From Actibacterium sp. 188UL27-1 (GTDB taxonomy: Bacteria > Pseudomonadota > Alphaproteobacteria > Rhodobacterales > Rhodobacteraceae), in NCBI RefSeq assembly GCF_016901225.1, contig NZ_JAFEUL010000002.1, positions 310,001-374,000 on the forward strand: a stretch of 64,000 nt of DNA, given 5' to 3'. The notes under the pieces were generated by a model. That model made no database searches. It was given only the letters and a program-made list of their open reading frames with translations, and had not been told where the DNA came from. A program made the position numbers and the translations under genes. This document shows positions 56,112-64,000 of this stretch, one piece after another (the stretch's first letter is position 1; each line of letters begins with the position of its first letter).

Positions 56112-57500
56112 ATGCGTTACGTTTCCACAAGGGGCGCGGCCCCTGTCCTGACCTTTGAAGAGGCGATGCTGACCGGCCTGGCCCGTGATGGCGGTCTTTA
56201 TGTGTCAGAAACGATCCCACAACTCAGCCACGGCGATATCGCGGCCTTGTCCGGGTTGCCGTACGAAGAGGTCGCCTTTCGCATCATGCGCCCCTTCATC
56301 GGCGACACGTTCAGCGACGATGACTTTGCAGAGATTATCACCAAGGCCTACGCCCCGTTCAATCATCCGGCCCGCGCGCCCCTAGTGCAGCTTGGCCCGA
56401 ACCACCACCTGCTGGAACTGTTCCACGGCCCCACCCTGGCATTCAAAGACTTCGCCATGCAGCTGATCGGCCAGATGTTCCAGGTCTCCCTCGGGCGCCA
56501 GGGCAAACGTGTCACCATCGTTGGCGCCACCAGCGGTGATACGGGTGCCGCGGCGATGGAGGCGTTTCGGGGCCTCGCCGCCGTGGATCTGTTCATCCTC
56601 TACCCCCATGGCCGCATATCGGAAGTGCAGCGCCGCCAGATGACCACACCGCCCGATCACAACGTCCACGCGCTGGCGCTGGATGGGCATTTTGACGATT
56701 GCCAAGCGCGGCTGAAGGACATGTTCAACCATTTCGACTTCCGCGATGAGGTCGCCTTGGCGGGTGTCAACTCCATCAACTGGGCGCGGGTTCTCGCGCA
56801 GGTCGTCTATTACTTCAGTGCCGCGACCAGCCTTGGTGCGCCCCACCGTCCCGTCAGCTTCACCGTGCCTACCGGCAATTTTGGCGATATCTTTGCCGGC
56901 CACATCGCTCGCGCCATGGGCCTGCCGATCGAAAAGCTGGTCGTCGCCACCAACCGCAACGATATCCTGCACCGCGCGCTGACGACGGGACTTTACCAAA
57001 CCGATGGGGTCAGCCCGACGATCAGCCCCTCGATGGATATCCAGGTCAGCAGCAATTTCGAACGCGCCTTGTTCGATGCCTATGGCCGCGATGGCGCCGC
57101 GGTCGCCGCGCAAATGGACGATCTGAAATCCACCGGCGCCTTCAAGATCAGCCAAGGCGCGTTGGAAACCCTGCGGGAGGGCTATGCCTCGGGCCGCGCC
57201 TCCGAAAAGGAGACGAGCGCTGCTATCACCCATGCTCTGAACACCACCGGAGAGCTGCTCTGCCCCCATTCCGCTGTGGGTGTTCATGTCGCCGAACAGC
57301 ACCTTGGCGCCGCACCCATGGTCACCCTTGCAACCGCTCACCCGGCCAAATTCCCGGATGCGGTCGAAACCGCGACGGGGCAAAGACCGACCCTTCCCAT
57401 TCGCATGTCTGACCTGTATGAGCGGTCGGAACGCGTGACACAGGTTGATAACAACCTTACCACGCTTGAAGATCTGATCAGAGAAAGGCGCGCAGCTTGA
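56112..57500 (+). CDS. thrC: Threonine synthase
   Basis: 462 aa. PLP enzyme turning O-phosphohomoserine into threonine. N-terminal MRYVSTRGAAPVLTFEEA is typical of the long class; the PLP lysine is in HGPTLAFKDFAMQ and the phosphate loop in GATSGDTGAAAMEA; VPTGNFGDIFAGHIA is present. AAGGAG before ATG 56112. Coupled to the M16 protease gene by overlap. Confidence 0.96.
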   Translation: MRYVSTRGAAPVLTFEEAMLTGLARDGGLYVSETIPQLSHGDIAALSGLPYEEVAFRIMRPFIGDTFSDDDFAEIITKAYAPFNHPARAPLVQLGPNHHLLELFHGPTLAFKDFAMQLIGQMFQVSLGRQGKRVTIVGATSGDTGAAAMEAFRGLAAVDLFILYPHGRISEVQRRQMTTPPDHNVHALALDGHFDDCQARLKDMFNHFDFRDEVALAGVNSINWARVLAQVVYYFSAATSLGAPHRPVSFTVPTGNFGDIFAGHIARAMGLPIEKLVVATNRNDILHRALTTGLYQTDGVSPTISPSMDIQVSSNFERALFDAYGRDGAAVAAQMDDLKSTGAFKISQGALETLREGYASGRASEKETSAAITHALNTTGELLCPHSAVGVHVAEQHLGAAPMVTLATAHPAKFPDAVETATGQRPTLPIRMSDLYERSERVTQVDNNLTTLEDLIRERRAA

Positions 57501-58759
57501 GCGTAAAACTGGACAGGCTCGGAAACGGGCTGCGGGTCGTGACGGAACATATGCCGGGGCTGCAATCCGCCTCGGTCGGGCTTTGGATCGATGCTGGCGG
57601 TCGCCACGAGCGGATCGAACAGAATGGTGTCGCGCATTTCCTGGAGCATATGGCTTTCAAGGGGACGGCCCGACGCAGCGCATTGCAGATCGCCGAAGAG
57701 ATCGAGGATGTGGGCGGCTATATCAACGCCTATACCAGCCGCGAAACCACCGCTTATTACGCCCGCGTATTGGAGGCCGATGTGCCGCTGGCGCTTGATG
57801 TGATCGCTGACATCGTGCTCAACCCGGCCTTTGATGAGAACGAGATCGAAGTTGAACGCGGCGTTATCCTGCAGGAAATTGGCCAATCCCTCGACACCCC
57901 CGACGACATTATCTTTGACTGGCTGCAAGAAGCGGCCTACCCGGAGCAACCCATGGGCCGCACGATCCTTGGCCCGTCCGAACGGGTCAGTACGTTCAAC
58001 CGGGGCGACCTGTCGGGGTTTGTCGCGGAGCATTACGGGCCGGGCCAGATGATCATCTCTGCCGCTGGTGCGGTGGACCACGACCAGATCATGCGGATGG
58101 CCGAAGAGCTGTTTGGTCACCTTGTGCCAACATCTGCGTTCACCGCCGATGCCGCGCAGTTCACCGGGGGTGAACGGCGCGAGATCAAAGGGCTGGAGCA
58201 GGTCCATTTTGCACTTGCCTTCGAGAGTCCGGGCTACTGCGAGGATGACATCTACACGGCCCAGATCTATGCCACGCTGTTGGGGGGCGGCATGTCCTCG
58301 CGCCTGTTCCAGGAAATTCGCGAAAAACGCGGTTTGTGTTATTCGATCTTTGCCCAGGCCGGGGCCTATGCCGATACCGGCATGATGACGATATATGCGG
58401 GCACCTCGGCCGATGATATCGGCGGGCTTGTCAATCTGACCGTGGATGAGCTGCGCCGCGCTACCGAAGATCTGAATGAGGCTGAAGTTGCGCGCGCGCG
58501 CGCTCAAATGAAGGCCGGACTTCTGATGGGCCTCGAAAGCCCTTCCTCGCGTGCTGAACGTTTGGCCCGGGTCGTGTCCATCTGGGACCGCGTGCCGCCT
58601 TTGGCTGAAACCATCGCCAAGGTCGATGCGGTGGGCGGTGCCGATGTGGCAGCCTTTGCAGAGCGCCTGGCGGTCCATACCCAACCGGCCTTGGCGCTAT
58701 ATGGTCCGGCCGAGCGGGCGCCGACCCTGGAGAAGCTGCGGGAGAGGCTGGCGGCCTGA
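57497..58759 (+). CDS. M16-family zinc peptidase (processing-peptidase-like)
   Basis: 420 aa. Inverzincin motif HFLEH (H47, E50, H51) with the distal Glu at about 127 (GVILQEIGQ), plus LLGGGMSSRLFQEIREKRGLCYSI of the second half. Related to mitochondrial processing peptidase beta. TTG start overlaps the thrC TGA. Position after thrC is conserved in Rhodobacterales; substrate unknown. Confidence 0.94.
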   Translation: MSVKLDRLGNGLRVVTEHMPGLQSASVGLWIDAGGRHERIEQNGVAHFLEHMAFKGTARRSALQIAEEIEDVGGYINAYTSRETTAYYARVLEADVPLALDVIADIVLNPAFDENEIEVERGVILQEIGQSLDTPDDIIFDWLQEAAYPEQPMGRTILGPSERVSTFNRGDLSGFVAEHYGPGQMIISAAGAVDHDQIMRMAEELFGHLVPTSAFTADAAQFTGGERREIKGLEQVHFALAFESPGYCEDDIYTAQIYATLLGGGMSSRLFQEIREKRGLCYSIFAQAGAYADTGMMTIYAGTSADDIGGLVNLTVDELRRATEDLNEAEVARARAQMKAGLLMGLESPSSRAERLARVVSIWDRVPPLAETIAKVDAVGGADVAAFAERLAVHTQPALALYGPAERAPTLEKLRERLAA

Positions 58760-59343
58760 TGCGACTGGGCCGACGGCGGGTTCGAATTGTCACGGAGCGG
58801 ATGGTCCTGAGGGCCCCGGCACATGGCGACTTCCGCCCTTGGACAGCCCTGCGCCGCGACAGTGAATCCTTCTTGCGCCAGTGGGAACCAAGCTGGGCCG
58901 ATGACCACCTGACCCGCAAGGCATTCACTAACCGCGTTTACTGGGCTCAACGCGCCCTGTCGCAGATGACCACTGTGCCTCTTTTCCTCATCCGGCGCGA
59001 CGATGACGTGCTGCTGGGTGCCATCACGCTGGACAATATTCGCCGCGGTCCTGCCCAGGCTGGCACGCTTGGCTATTGGATCGGCGCGCCTTTTGCCCGA
59101 CACGGTTACATGCGCGAGGCTATCGAGGGCGTGACCCACCACGCTTTCACCCAGCTTGACCTCAGCCGGATCGAGGCGGCCTGCCTGCCCGAAAATGCCG
59201 CCTCCCGCGGCGTGCTGGAAGCCTGTGGTTTCAAATATGAAGGTGTCGCGCAAAGCTACCTGCAAATAGCAGGCCGTTGGCGCAATCATGTGCTTTACGC
59301 CAATTTGCGCAATGACCGCCGGGGCAAAGCACTGTTGGGCTGA
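58759..59343 (+). CDS. RimJ/RimL-type GNAT acetyltransferase
   Basis: 194 aa. GNAT of the RimJ branch: TERMVLRAPAHGDFRPW, LGAITLDNIRRG, GTLGYWIGAPFARHGYMREAIEGVTHHAF and LDLSRIEAACLPENAASRGVLEACGFKYEG. Acts on protein N-termini or small amines; target unknown. Start overlaps the M16 stop (TGATG). A 99-base inverted repeat follows 12 bases after the stop. Confidence 0.92.
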   Translation: MRLGRRRVRIVTERMVLRAPAHGDFRPWTALRRDSESFLRQWEPSWADDHLTRKAFTNRVYWAQRALSQMTTVPLFLIRRDDDVLLGAITLDNIRRGPAQAGTLGYWIGAPFARHGYMREAIEGVTHHAFTQLDLSRIEAACLPENAASRGVLEACGFKYEGVAQSYLQIAGRWRNHVLYANLRNDRRGKALLG

Positions 59344-59354
59344 ACCGACCGTCT

Positions 59355-59453
59355 CATCATGTGTCTCTAAATATCCCCGCCGGAGGCCTAAAGTCTGGCC
59401 GCGCACCAGAAGACTTCTGTGCCTCCGGCGGGGATATTTAGAGACACATGATG
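59355..59453. repeat. Perfect 33-bp inverted repeat with 33-base spacer
   Basis: Left arm 59355-59387 begins CATCATGTGTCTCTAAATAT and ends CGCCGGAGGC; right arm 59421-59453 is its exact complement (GCCTCCGGCGGGGATATTTA...). The spacer holds a further nested pair (AAGTCT/AGACTT). Each arm is a copy of the CCTCCGGCGGGGATATTT element, here head-to-head. Could end the thrC-M16-GNAT transcript. Confidence 0.85.
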
Positions 59454-59555
59454 ACAGGCAGGAGTGTCCCATCCTGAGTGAATTTCTGGAGTACTACCGA
59501 TAGAAGGGATGACGGAGGCACCGACTGCGCTAAGCTGTTGCGAAAGGAGCGCGCC

Positions 59556-60386
59556 ATGACTCGTTTGATCCTGTCTGTCCTTTTGATCTGCTTTGCCCAG
59601 GCCCTGCCGGCCCAAGAACGGACCCCGTCCCATTGTATTGCTGTGGCGGATGTTCCGGGGGTGTCATACGTCCATCAGGCACGCTTTGCACAGCCACTGC
59701 CGGATGAGACGGTGCGGCTTAGCTATGTCGACCACGCGACCTTTTTGATTGAGACGGCCGGGGGGCTATCGGTTGCCACAGATTATACTGGTTTTCTGGG
59801 GGTGGTGGATTTTGTGCCGGACGTCGTCACGATGAACCACGCCCATGACAGCCATTGGACCGCTTTTCCGGATCCTCGCATTCCAAATGTGCTGAAAGGT
59901 TGGGGGGAGGGGGATGGCAGCCCTGCCAATCATCGGCTTGACCTAGGAGAGATGCTAATCCGTTCCGTATCCACCGATATCCGGTCCCGTTTCGGGACGG
60001 GGGTCGAGGAGAACGGGAACTCGATTTTTGTGTTTGAGATCTCGGGGTTATGCATTGGTCATCTGGGCCATTTGCACCATGAACCCAGTGCGGAGCAATA
60101 TGCGGCTTTGGGGCGGTTGGATGTGGTGATGGCGCCGGTGGATGGTGGGCTGACTTTGCCACGACCGACTTTGATCAAGATGCTGCAACGCCTCCGCTCC
60201 TCGATCGTGATCCCGATGCACTGGTTCGGTCGCAGTAACCTTGACCTGTTTGTGGAGGAGATGCGTGCGGAGTTTGAGGTCGTGCCGGTCGGTGCAAGCT
60301 TTCTTGAAGTGTCGTTGCAGCGTCTTCCCGGACGCCCCACCCTGATGATCCTGGAACCGGAATACCTGCGCCTTGATGACCCGTGA
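59556..60386 (+). CDS. Secreted MBL-fold metallo-hydrolase-like protein
   Basis: 276 aa with signal peptide MTRLILSVLLICFAQALPAQ. Beta-lactamase-fold elements: VRLSYVDHATFLIET, ATDYTG, MNHAHDSHW (the metal motif is H-x-H-D-S-H instead of H-x-H-x-D-H), GLCIGHLGHLHHEPS and SIVIPMHWFG. Close to UPF0173-like hydrolases but exported. AAAGGAG before ATG 59556. Its stop overlaps the frame of the next gene. Confidence 0.82.
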   Translation: MTRLILSVLLICFAQALPAQERTPSHCIAVADVPGVSYVHQARFAQPLPDETVRLSYVDHATFLIETAGGLSVATDYTGFLGVVDFVPDVVTMNHAHDSHWTAFPDPRIPNVLKGWGEGDGSPANHRLDLGEMLIRSVSTDIRSRFGTGVEENGNSIFVFEISGLCIGHLGHLHHEPSAEQYAALGRLDVVMAPVDGGLTLPRPTLIKMLQRLRSSIVIPMHWFGRSNLDLFVEEMRAEFEVVPVGASFLEVSLQRLPGRPTLMILEPEYLRLDDP

Positions 60387-60430
60387 CACGGGCAGTTCTG
60401 TGTGGTTCATGGACGCCGAGGAGGCACGTC

Positions 60431-61843
60431 ATGCTGAACCCAGTCACTGAGAAAATCGAAGAAAATCTGAGAGCGATCCTACCGGAGGCGGCCTTCCGGG
60501 ATCTGGAGCCGCGGTATCTGGAAGAGCCGCGCGGGCGGTATTCGGGCAGTGACGGGCTATTGATCGCGCCGGGTTCGACCGCAGAGGTGTCGGCGGTCGT
60601 CAAAGCGGCATGTGAAGCGCGGGTGTCGATCGTGCCCTATGGCGGTGGTACAGGTTTGGTTGGGGGGCAGATCGCTGAGGAGGGGCAGCGTCCGATCATC
60701 CTTTCATTAGAGCGGATGACGGCCATTCGCGAGACCTATCCCCTTGAAAATATTATGGTTGTTGAAGCAGGTGCCATCTTGGCCAATGTCCAGGAGGCGG
60801 CTTCGGATGTCGACCGGTTGTTTCCATTGTCGCTCGCCTCGGAAGGGTCTGCGCGGATTGGCGGCTTGCTGGCGACCAATGCGGGTGGGGTGAATGTGCT
60901 GCGCTATGGAAATGCGCGGGACCTGTGTCTTGGGATTGAGGCGGTATTGCCCAACGGCAAAATCCTCAATGGTCTCAAGAGGTTGCGCAAGGATAATACG
61001 GGCTATGACTTGCGTCATTTGTTGATCGGGGCAGAGGGGACGTTAGGTGTAATTACCGCGGCATCTCTACGGCTTTATCCGCAGCCGCAATCCGAGGGGG
61101 TGGCGCTGATGGTGGTGGCCGACCCTGAGGCAGCGTTGCGGTTATTAGCGTTGGCGCAAAGCCGGTTGGGCCAGGGGATTTCAGCCTTTGAATTGATCGG
61201 TCGGATGGGGTTGGAATTTCTGGTGGAGACCAAACAGAATGTCCGCCAACCTTTTGAAACAAAACCGGAATGGATGGTTTTGGTCGATGTCGGGCTGGGG
61301 GCTGGTATGCAGGCCGATGCGGCCTTGGAAGAGCTGTTTATGGCGGCATCCCAAGAGGGATTGGTGAGTGATGGGCTGATCGCGCGGTCGGAAGCCGATC
61401 GGGCCGCGTTCTGGGCCGTGCGGGAGAGCATTCCGGCGGCCAATCGGGCGGTGGGTTCCGTGTCGTCGCACGATATCTCGGTCCCGCTGGGGGCGATCCC
61501 GGATTTCATCAAAAAAGGTCCGAAAGTTATTGAAAAGATAGGAGATTTTCGGATAAATTGCTTTGGTCATGTCGGCGATGGGAACCTGCATTATAACGTG
61601 TTTCCCCAAACGGGACGGAGCCGGGCGGATCATGAAAATGAGCGGTCCGCGATCAAGCGGGCGGTCCATGATCTGGCGCATTCTTTTGGCGGTTCGGTCA
61701 GTGCGGAGCATGGGATTGGACGGTTGAAGGTGGATGATCTGGAGCGGTATGGCGATCCGGCAAAGCTGGCAGCGATGCGGGCGGTAAAGGGGGCGATTGA
61801 CCCTGTCGGCATCATGAATCCGGGCGCGGTTGTGCGGGTCTGA
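60431..61843 (+). CDS. FAD-linked oxidase, GlcD type
   Basis: 470 aa. FAD-binding PCMH domain in the first half (SIVPYGGGTGLVGGQ, PLSLASEGSARIGGLLATNAGG, LRHLLIGAEGTLGVITAA) and a D-lactate/glycolate-type C-terminal half ending FGHVGDGNLHYNVF, VSAEHGIGRLK and DPVGIMNPGAVV. Could be glycolate oxidase GlcD, D-lactate or D-2-hydroxyglutarate dehydrogenase; without glcEF beside it the last two are likelier. GGAGG before ATG 60431. Confidence 0.9.
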   Translation: MLNPVTEKIEENLRAILPEAAFRDLEPRYLEEPRGRYSGSDGLLIAPGSTAEVSAVVKAACEARVSIVPYGGGTGLVGGQIAEEGQRPIILSLERMTAIRETYPLENIMVVEAGAILANVQEAASDVDRLFPLSLASEGSARIGGLLATNAGGVNVLRYGNARDLCLGIEAVLPNGKILNGLKRLRKDNTGYDLRHLLIGAEGTLGVITAASLRLYPQPQSEGVALMVVADPEAALRLLALAQSRLGQGISAFELIGRMGLEFLVETKQNVRQPFETKPEWMVLVDVGLGAGMQADAALEELFMAASQEGLVSDGLIARSEADRAAFWAVRESIPAANRAVGSVSSHDISVPLGAIPDFIKKGPKVIEKIGDFRINCFGHVGDGNLHYNVFPQTGRSRADHENERSAIKRAVHDLAHSFGGSVSAEHGIGRLKVDDLERYGDPAKLAAMRAVKGAIDPVGIMNPGAVVRV

Positions 61844-62145
61844 CCGGGGCGGTTTTGGGGAGGCACATCCCATGCAGAACCGATGCACATTCCCTACATA
61901 CGCCATACATACGGTCCGGTCGGTGCGTTAACAAACGGACTGTATTTTCGTTGGGTGGTATGGCCGATCCGCCGGGGCATCGAGCCCCCCCGGATCGGGC
62001 GCGGTCGGGGCCGCGCGGCGCGACGAACCGGTGGATCACGTGATGCTATGTGGCAAATTTTGCTGAGAGGCGTGTGCGGGACAGGTTTAACGTCAAAGCA
62101 CCCATCCGAGGGTGACGTGAGACGCGCCCGACTCACGTGGAGCTT
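61844..62145. other. Intergenic region with repeat and no gene
   Basis: About 300 bases between the convergent FAD oxidase and LysR genes. It begins with a CATGCA-type repeat copy and then holds GC-rich sequence with no credible ORF or RNA gene. Confidence 0.5.
61863..61918. repeat. CATGCA-rich dispersed repeat, copy 3 (diverged)
   Basis: Begins 20 bases after the FAD-oxidase stop. Contains CACATCCCATGCA, CGATGCACAT, CTACATACG and CATACATACGG, the same word rhythm as copies 1 and 2 but with more changes. Confidence 0.55.
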
Positions 62146-63057
62146 TCAGGCGGCAGCGGTGAAGGGATCGGCCGGGGTGTGCAGACGCAGGTGGCGCATG
62201 AAGGCGCGGGCGATGCGGGGTTCTGGCCGCTGATCGGAGACGGCGAAATAGGTTTGATATCGGATTGGTGCGTCGAACGGGATGAAGGCCAGATCATTGC
62301 GGTGGTGGTGGACCAGCGGAAAGGGGTTGATCAGAGCCAGGCCCAGCCCCTGGACGGCAAGATCGGCGGCGGCGACGGTGGTCGAGACCTCGGCCACGAC
62401 ATGGGGGGTCGCGCGGGCTTCGTGCAGGAGCCGGTCAAGCTGGGTGCGGCGGGCATGGCGGTGGGTCAGCGCCACCATGGTCTGGCCATCGAGATCGGCG
62501 GGGGTGATCGTGGTGTGCTGAGCCAACGGGTGACCCGGGGCCATGGCGCAGACCGCGTCAGCTGTGCGGTAAGGCAGCATCTTGACCCCGGCGCGGGATA
62601 ATTCCACCCCGATCAGGCCCAGGTCGAAACGGTCATCCAGAATGCCACGGACGACCTCGTCTGACGTGTTGACCTCCAGGCTGACGAAGAAATGGGGGTT
62701 GGCGTTCAGGAAACTTGCGATCTGTGGGACGAGGAAGCGGTGGGCATAGGTCGGCGGCGCGATCAGGCGAAGGGTTTCGCGCACCGGTTCCGTTGGCCCG
62801 TCGATACGGTCCAGCGCCTCGAACAAGGGATCGAGGCGGAGGTTCAGGCGCACGGCCTCTTGCGTGGGGCGCAGACGGCCACTGTCGCGTTCAAAGAGGA
62901 TCAAGCCGGTCCGATTTTCCAGGTTGGCGACCGAGCGGCTGACGGCGGATTGCGACAGTCCCAGTTGGCGGGCGGCACCGGTGGTCGTGCCCGCCTGCAT
63001 CAGCGCGCGCAGGGCCTGATATTCTGGAATGGAATGCCAGGATTTGGGTTTGCTCAT
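62146..63057 (-). CDS. LysR-family transcriptional regulator
   Basis: 303 aa. N-terminal LTTR winged HTH (YQALRALMQAGTTTGAARQLGLSQSAVSRSVANLENRTGLILFERDSGRL) and a type-2 periplasmic-binding-like effector domain (about 95-300). Divergent from the dipeptidase gene with about 105 bases between, the usual place for its own target. Possible starts at 63057, 63099 and TTG 63123; MSKPKSW at 63057 gives the standard HTH offset. Confidence 0.9.
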   Translation of the reverse strand: MSKPKSWHSIPEYQALRALMQAGTTTGAARQLGLSQSAVSRSVANLENRTGLILFERDSGRLRPTQEAVRLNLRLDPLFEALDRIDGPTEPVRETLRLIAPPTYAHRFLVPQIASFLNANPHFFVSLEVNTSDEVVRGILDDRFDLGLIGVELSRAGVKMLPYRTADAVCAMAPGHPLAQHTTITPADLDGQTMVALTHRHARRTQLDRLLHEARATPHVVAEVSTTVAAADLAVQGLGLALINPFPLVHHHRNDLAFIPFDAPIRYQTYFAVSDQRPEPRIARAFMRHLRLHTPADPFTAAA

Positions 63058-63162
63058 TTTGCGGGCGAAACTCTGACTAGCTGTATGAGGTTTATGCATA
63101 GCTTTTTCGCTCTGATATGACAAAGGCTTTGGCTAGGCTGTCTCAATAATTGTGCTGGGGGC

Positions 63163-64000
63163 ATGATGGTAGATAGTCGATATCCGCTGATCTTTGACGG
63201 GCATAATGATGTGCTGTCAAAACTGCACCGCACCGGGGGGCTGGCAGCGGCGGAGAGATTTGTCACCGGGCGTGACGGGGCGGTTGACTTGCCCAAGGCG
63301 CAGGCGGGCGGCTTTGCCGGTGGGTTCTTTGCCGTCTACATCCCGTCGCCCGTTGATCTGGATTTCAAGTTCGAAGAGATGACCAAGCCTGCCTATGACC
63401 TGCCGCTGCCGGAGCCAGTCCTGTGGGACGACGCCATGCCCGTGGCGCTGTCGCAGGCGGCGATCCTGTTCGGTCTGGAAGCGCGCGGCGCTTTGACCGT
63501 GTGCCGGACAGTGGCCGACATTCGCGCCGCCATGGGCGCGGGCAAGGTGGCGGCGATCTTTCACATGGAGGGGGCGGAGGCGATTGATCCGGACCTGCAC
63601 GCGCTGGACGTATTCTATCGCGCCGGGTTGCGGTCATTGGGGCCGGTATGGTCGCGCAGTACGATTTTTGGCCATGGGGTGCCGTTTCGCTACCCGTCGG
63701 ACCCGGATATTGGTGAGGGGCTGACGGATTTCGGGCTGCGGCTGGTCAAACGCTGTGACGATCTGGGCATCCTGCTTGATTTGTCGCATCTGAACGCGGC
63801 AGGGTTCTGGGATGTTGCCCGGCATTCGACCAAACCGCTGGTTGCGACCCATTCCAACGCCCATGCGATTTGCCCGCATTCGCGCAACCTGACAGACAAA
63901 CAACTGGCTGCGATCCGCGAAAGCGATGGGATGGTCGGCGTGAACTTTGCCGTGGCGTTTTTGCGCGAGGATGGCAGGATGATTGCGGATGTGCCGTTGG
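63163..64000 (+). CDS. Membrane dipeptidase family (peptidase M19), partial
   Basis: 279 codons, cut by the window end. Zinc renal-dipeptidase family: metal motif FDGHNDVLSKLH (H-x-D) near residue 13-20, IFHMEGAEAI with bridging Glu, GLRSLGPVWSRSTIFGHGV, LDLSHLNAAGFWDV and VATHSNAHAICPHSRNLTD. Cleaves dipeptides, often D-amino-acid containing. Divergent from the LysR gene, which likely regulates it. Confidence 0.92.
   Translation, partial: MMVDSRYPLIFDGHNDVLSKLHRTGGLAAAERFVTGRDGAVDLPKAQAGGFAGGFFAVYIPSPVDLDFKFEEMTKPAYDLPLPEPVLWDDAMPVALSQAAILFGLEARGALTVCRTVADIRAAMGAGKVAAIFHMEGAEAIDPDLHALDVFYRAGLRSLGPVWSRSTIFGHGVPFRYPSDPDIGEGLTDFGLRLVKRCDDLGILLDLSHLNAAGFWDVARHSTKPLVATHSNAHAICPHSRNLTDKQLAAIRESDGMVGVNFAVAFLREDGRMIADVPL

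Overview
The window looks like a chromosomal segment of a marine alphaproteobacterium of the Rhodobacteraceae (Roseobacter group). The evidence is high G+C, dense short operons with ATGA-type overlaps, and marker content: a ctaC-ctaB-orf-ctaG-ctaE-surf1-thrC-M16 protease string, dprA-topA, flavin-dependent ThyX, an LdtR-like MarR regulator, VPLPA-CTERM proteins and scoAB. No tRNA, rRNA, CRISPR array, insertion sequence or intact prophage was seen.

Layout. 1-3.3 kb (minus): a large surface lipoprotein, cut by the window edge, with a glycoside-hydrolase-like N-terminus, two cadherin-like repeats and LamG-type domains. 3.3-12 kb: an acyltransferase, aspartate aminotransferase, a HTH regulator with sdhE, an LdtR-like regulator, a decayed DUF1194 gene, glyoxalase I, thyX, rarD and a LOG-family protein. 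11.5-18.5 kb: a LysM protein, a GNAT, an Atm1-type ABC exporter, a broken membrane-protein gene and guanine deaminase. 18.9-28.5 kb: mgtE and 5-formyl-THF cyclo-ligase, a Tat-exported gluconolactonase-like protein, YmdB-like phosphoesterase, a frameshifted EamA transporter, and two convergent SLC13/RCK permeases. The second permease has its start codon in the loop of a terminator-like hairpin. 27.8-32.6 kb: two VPLPA-CTERM proteins flanking yebC, the ruins of an NB-ARC/TPR STAND NTPase, and a secreted histidine phosphatase.

32.7-46.3 kb: argO and EamA exporters, an SDR/DUF1178/NUDIX group, an AcuC-like deacetylase, and a sco (3-oxoacid CoA-transferase) locus. Its two subunit genes are 4.6 kb apart, separated by kptA, a large RTX-tailed GH9 glycosidase and a DUF2125-like gene. 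A DoxX-like membrane protein with a periplasmic partner follows. 46.3-51.8 kb (minus): tldD, dprA, topA. 52-59.3 kb (plus): the cytochrome aa3 assembly operon running into thrC, an M16 peptidase and RimJ-like GNAT. 59.4-64 kb: a very long perfect inverted repeat, a secreted MBL-fold protein, a GlcD-type FAD oxidase, and a LysR regulator divergent from a dipeptidase cut by the window end.

How the genes fit together: much of the window is housekeeping (respiration, topology, DNA uptake, C1/nucleotide metabolism). Accessory elements cluster around extracellular polysaccharide handling (the lipoprotein, the RTX-GH9 enzyme, gluconolactonase) and surface sorting (VPLPA-CTERM). Several genes are decayed or frameshifted (DUF1194, a membrane protein, EamA, STAND NTPase). 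Two families of short dispersed repeats sit in the gaps: a CATGCA-rich element just downstream of three genes, and a CCTCCGGCGGGGATATTT element. No wholly new system could be proven from sequence alone; the best leads are listed as findings.
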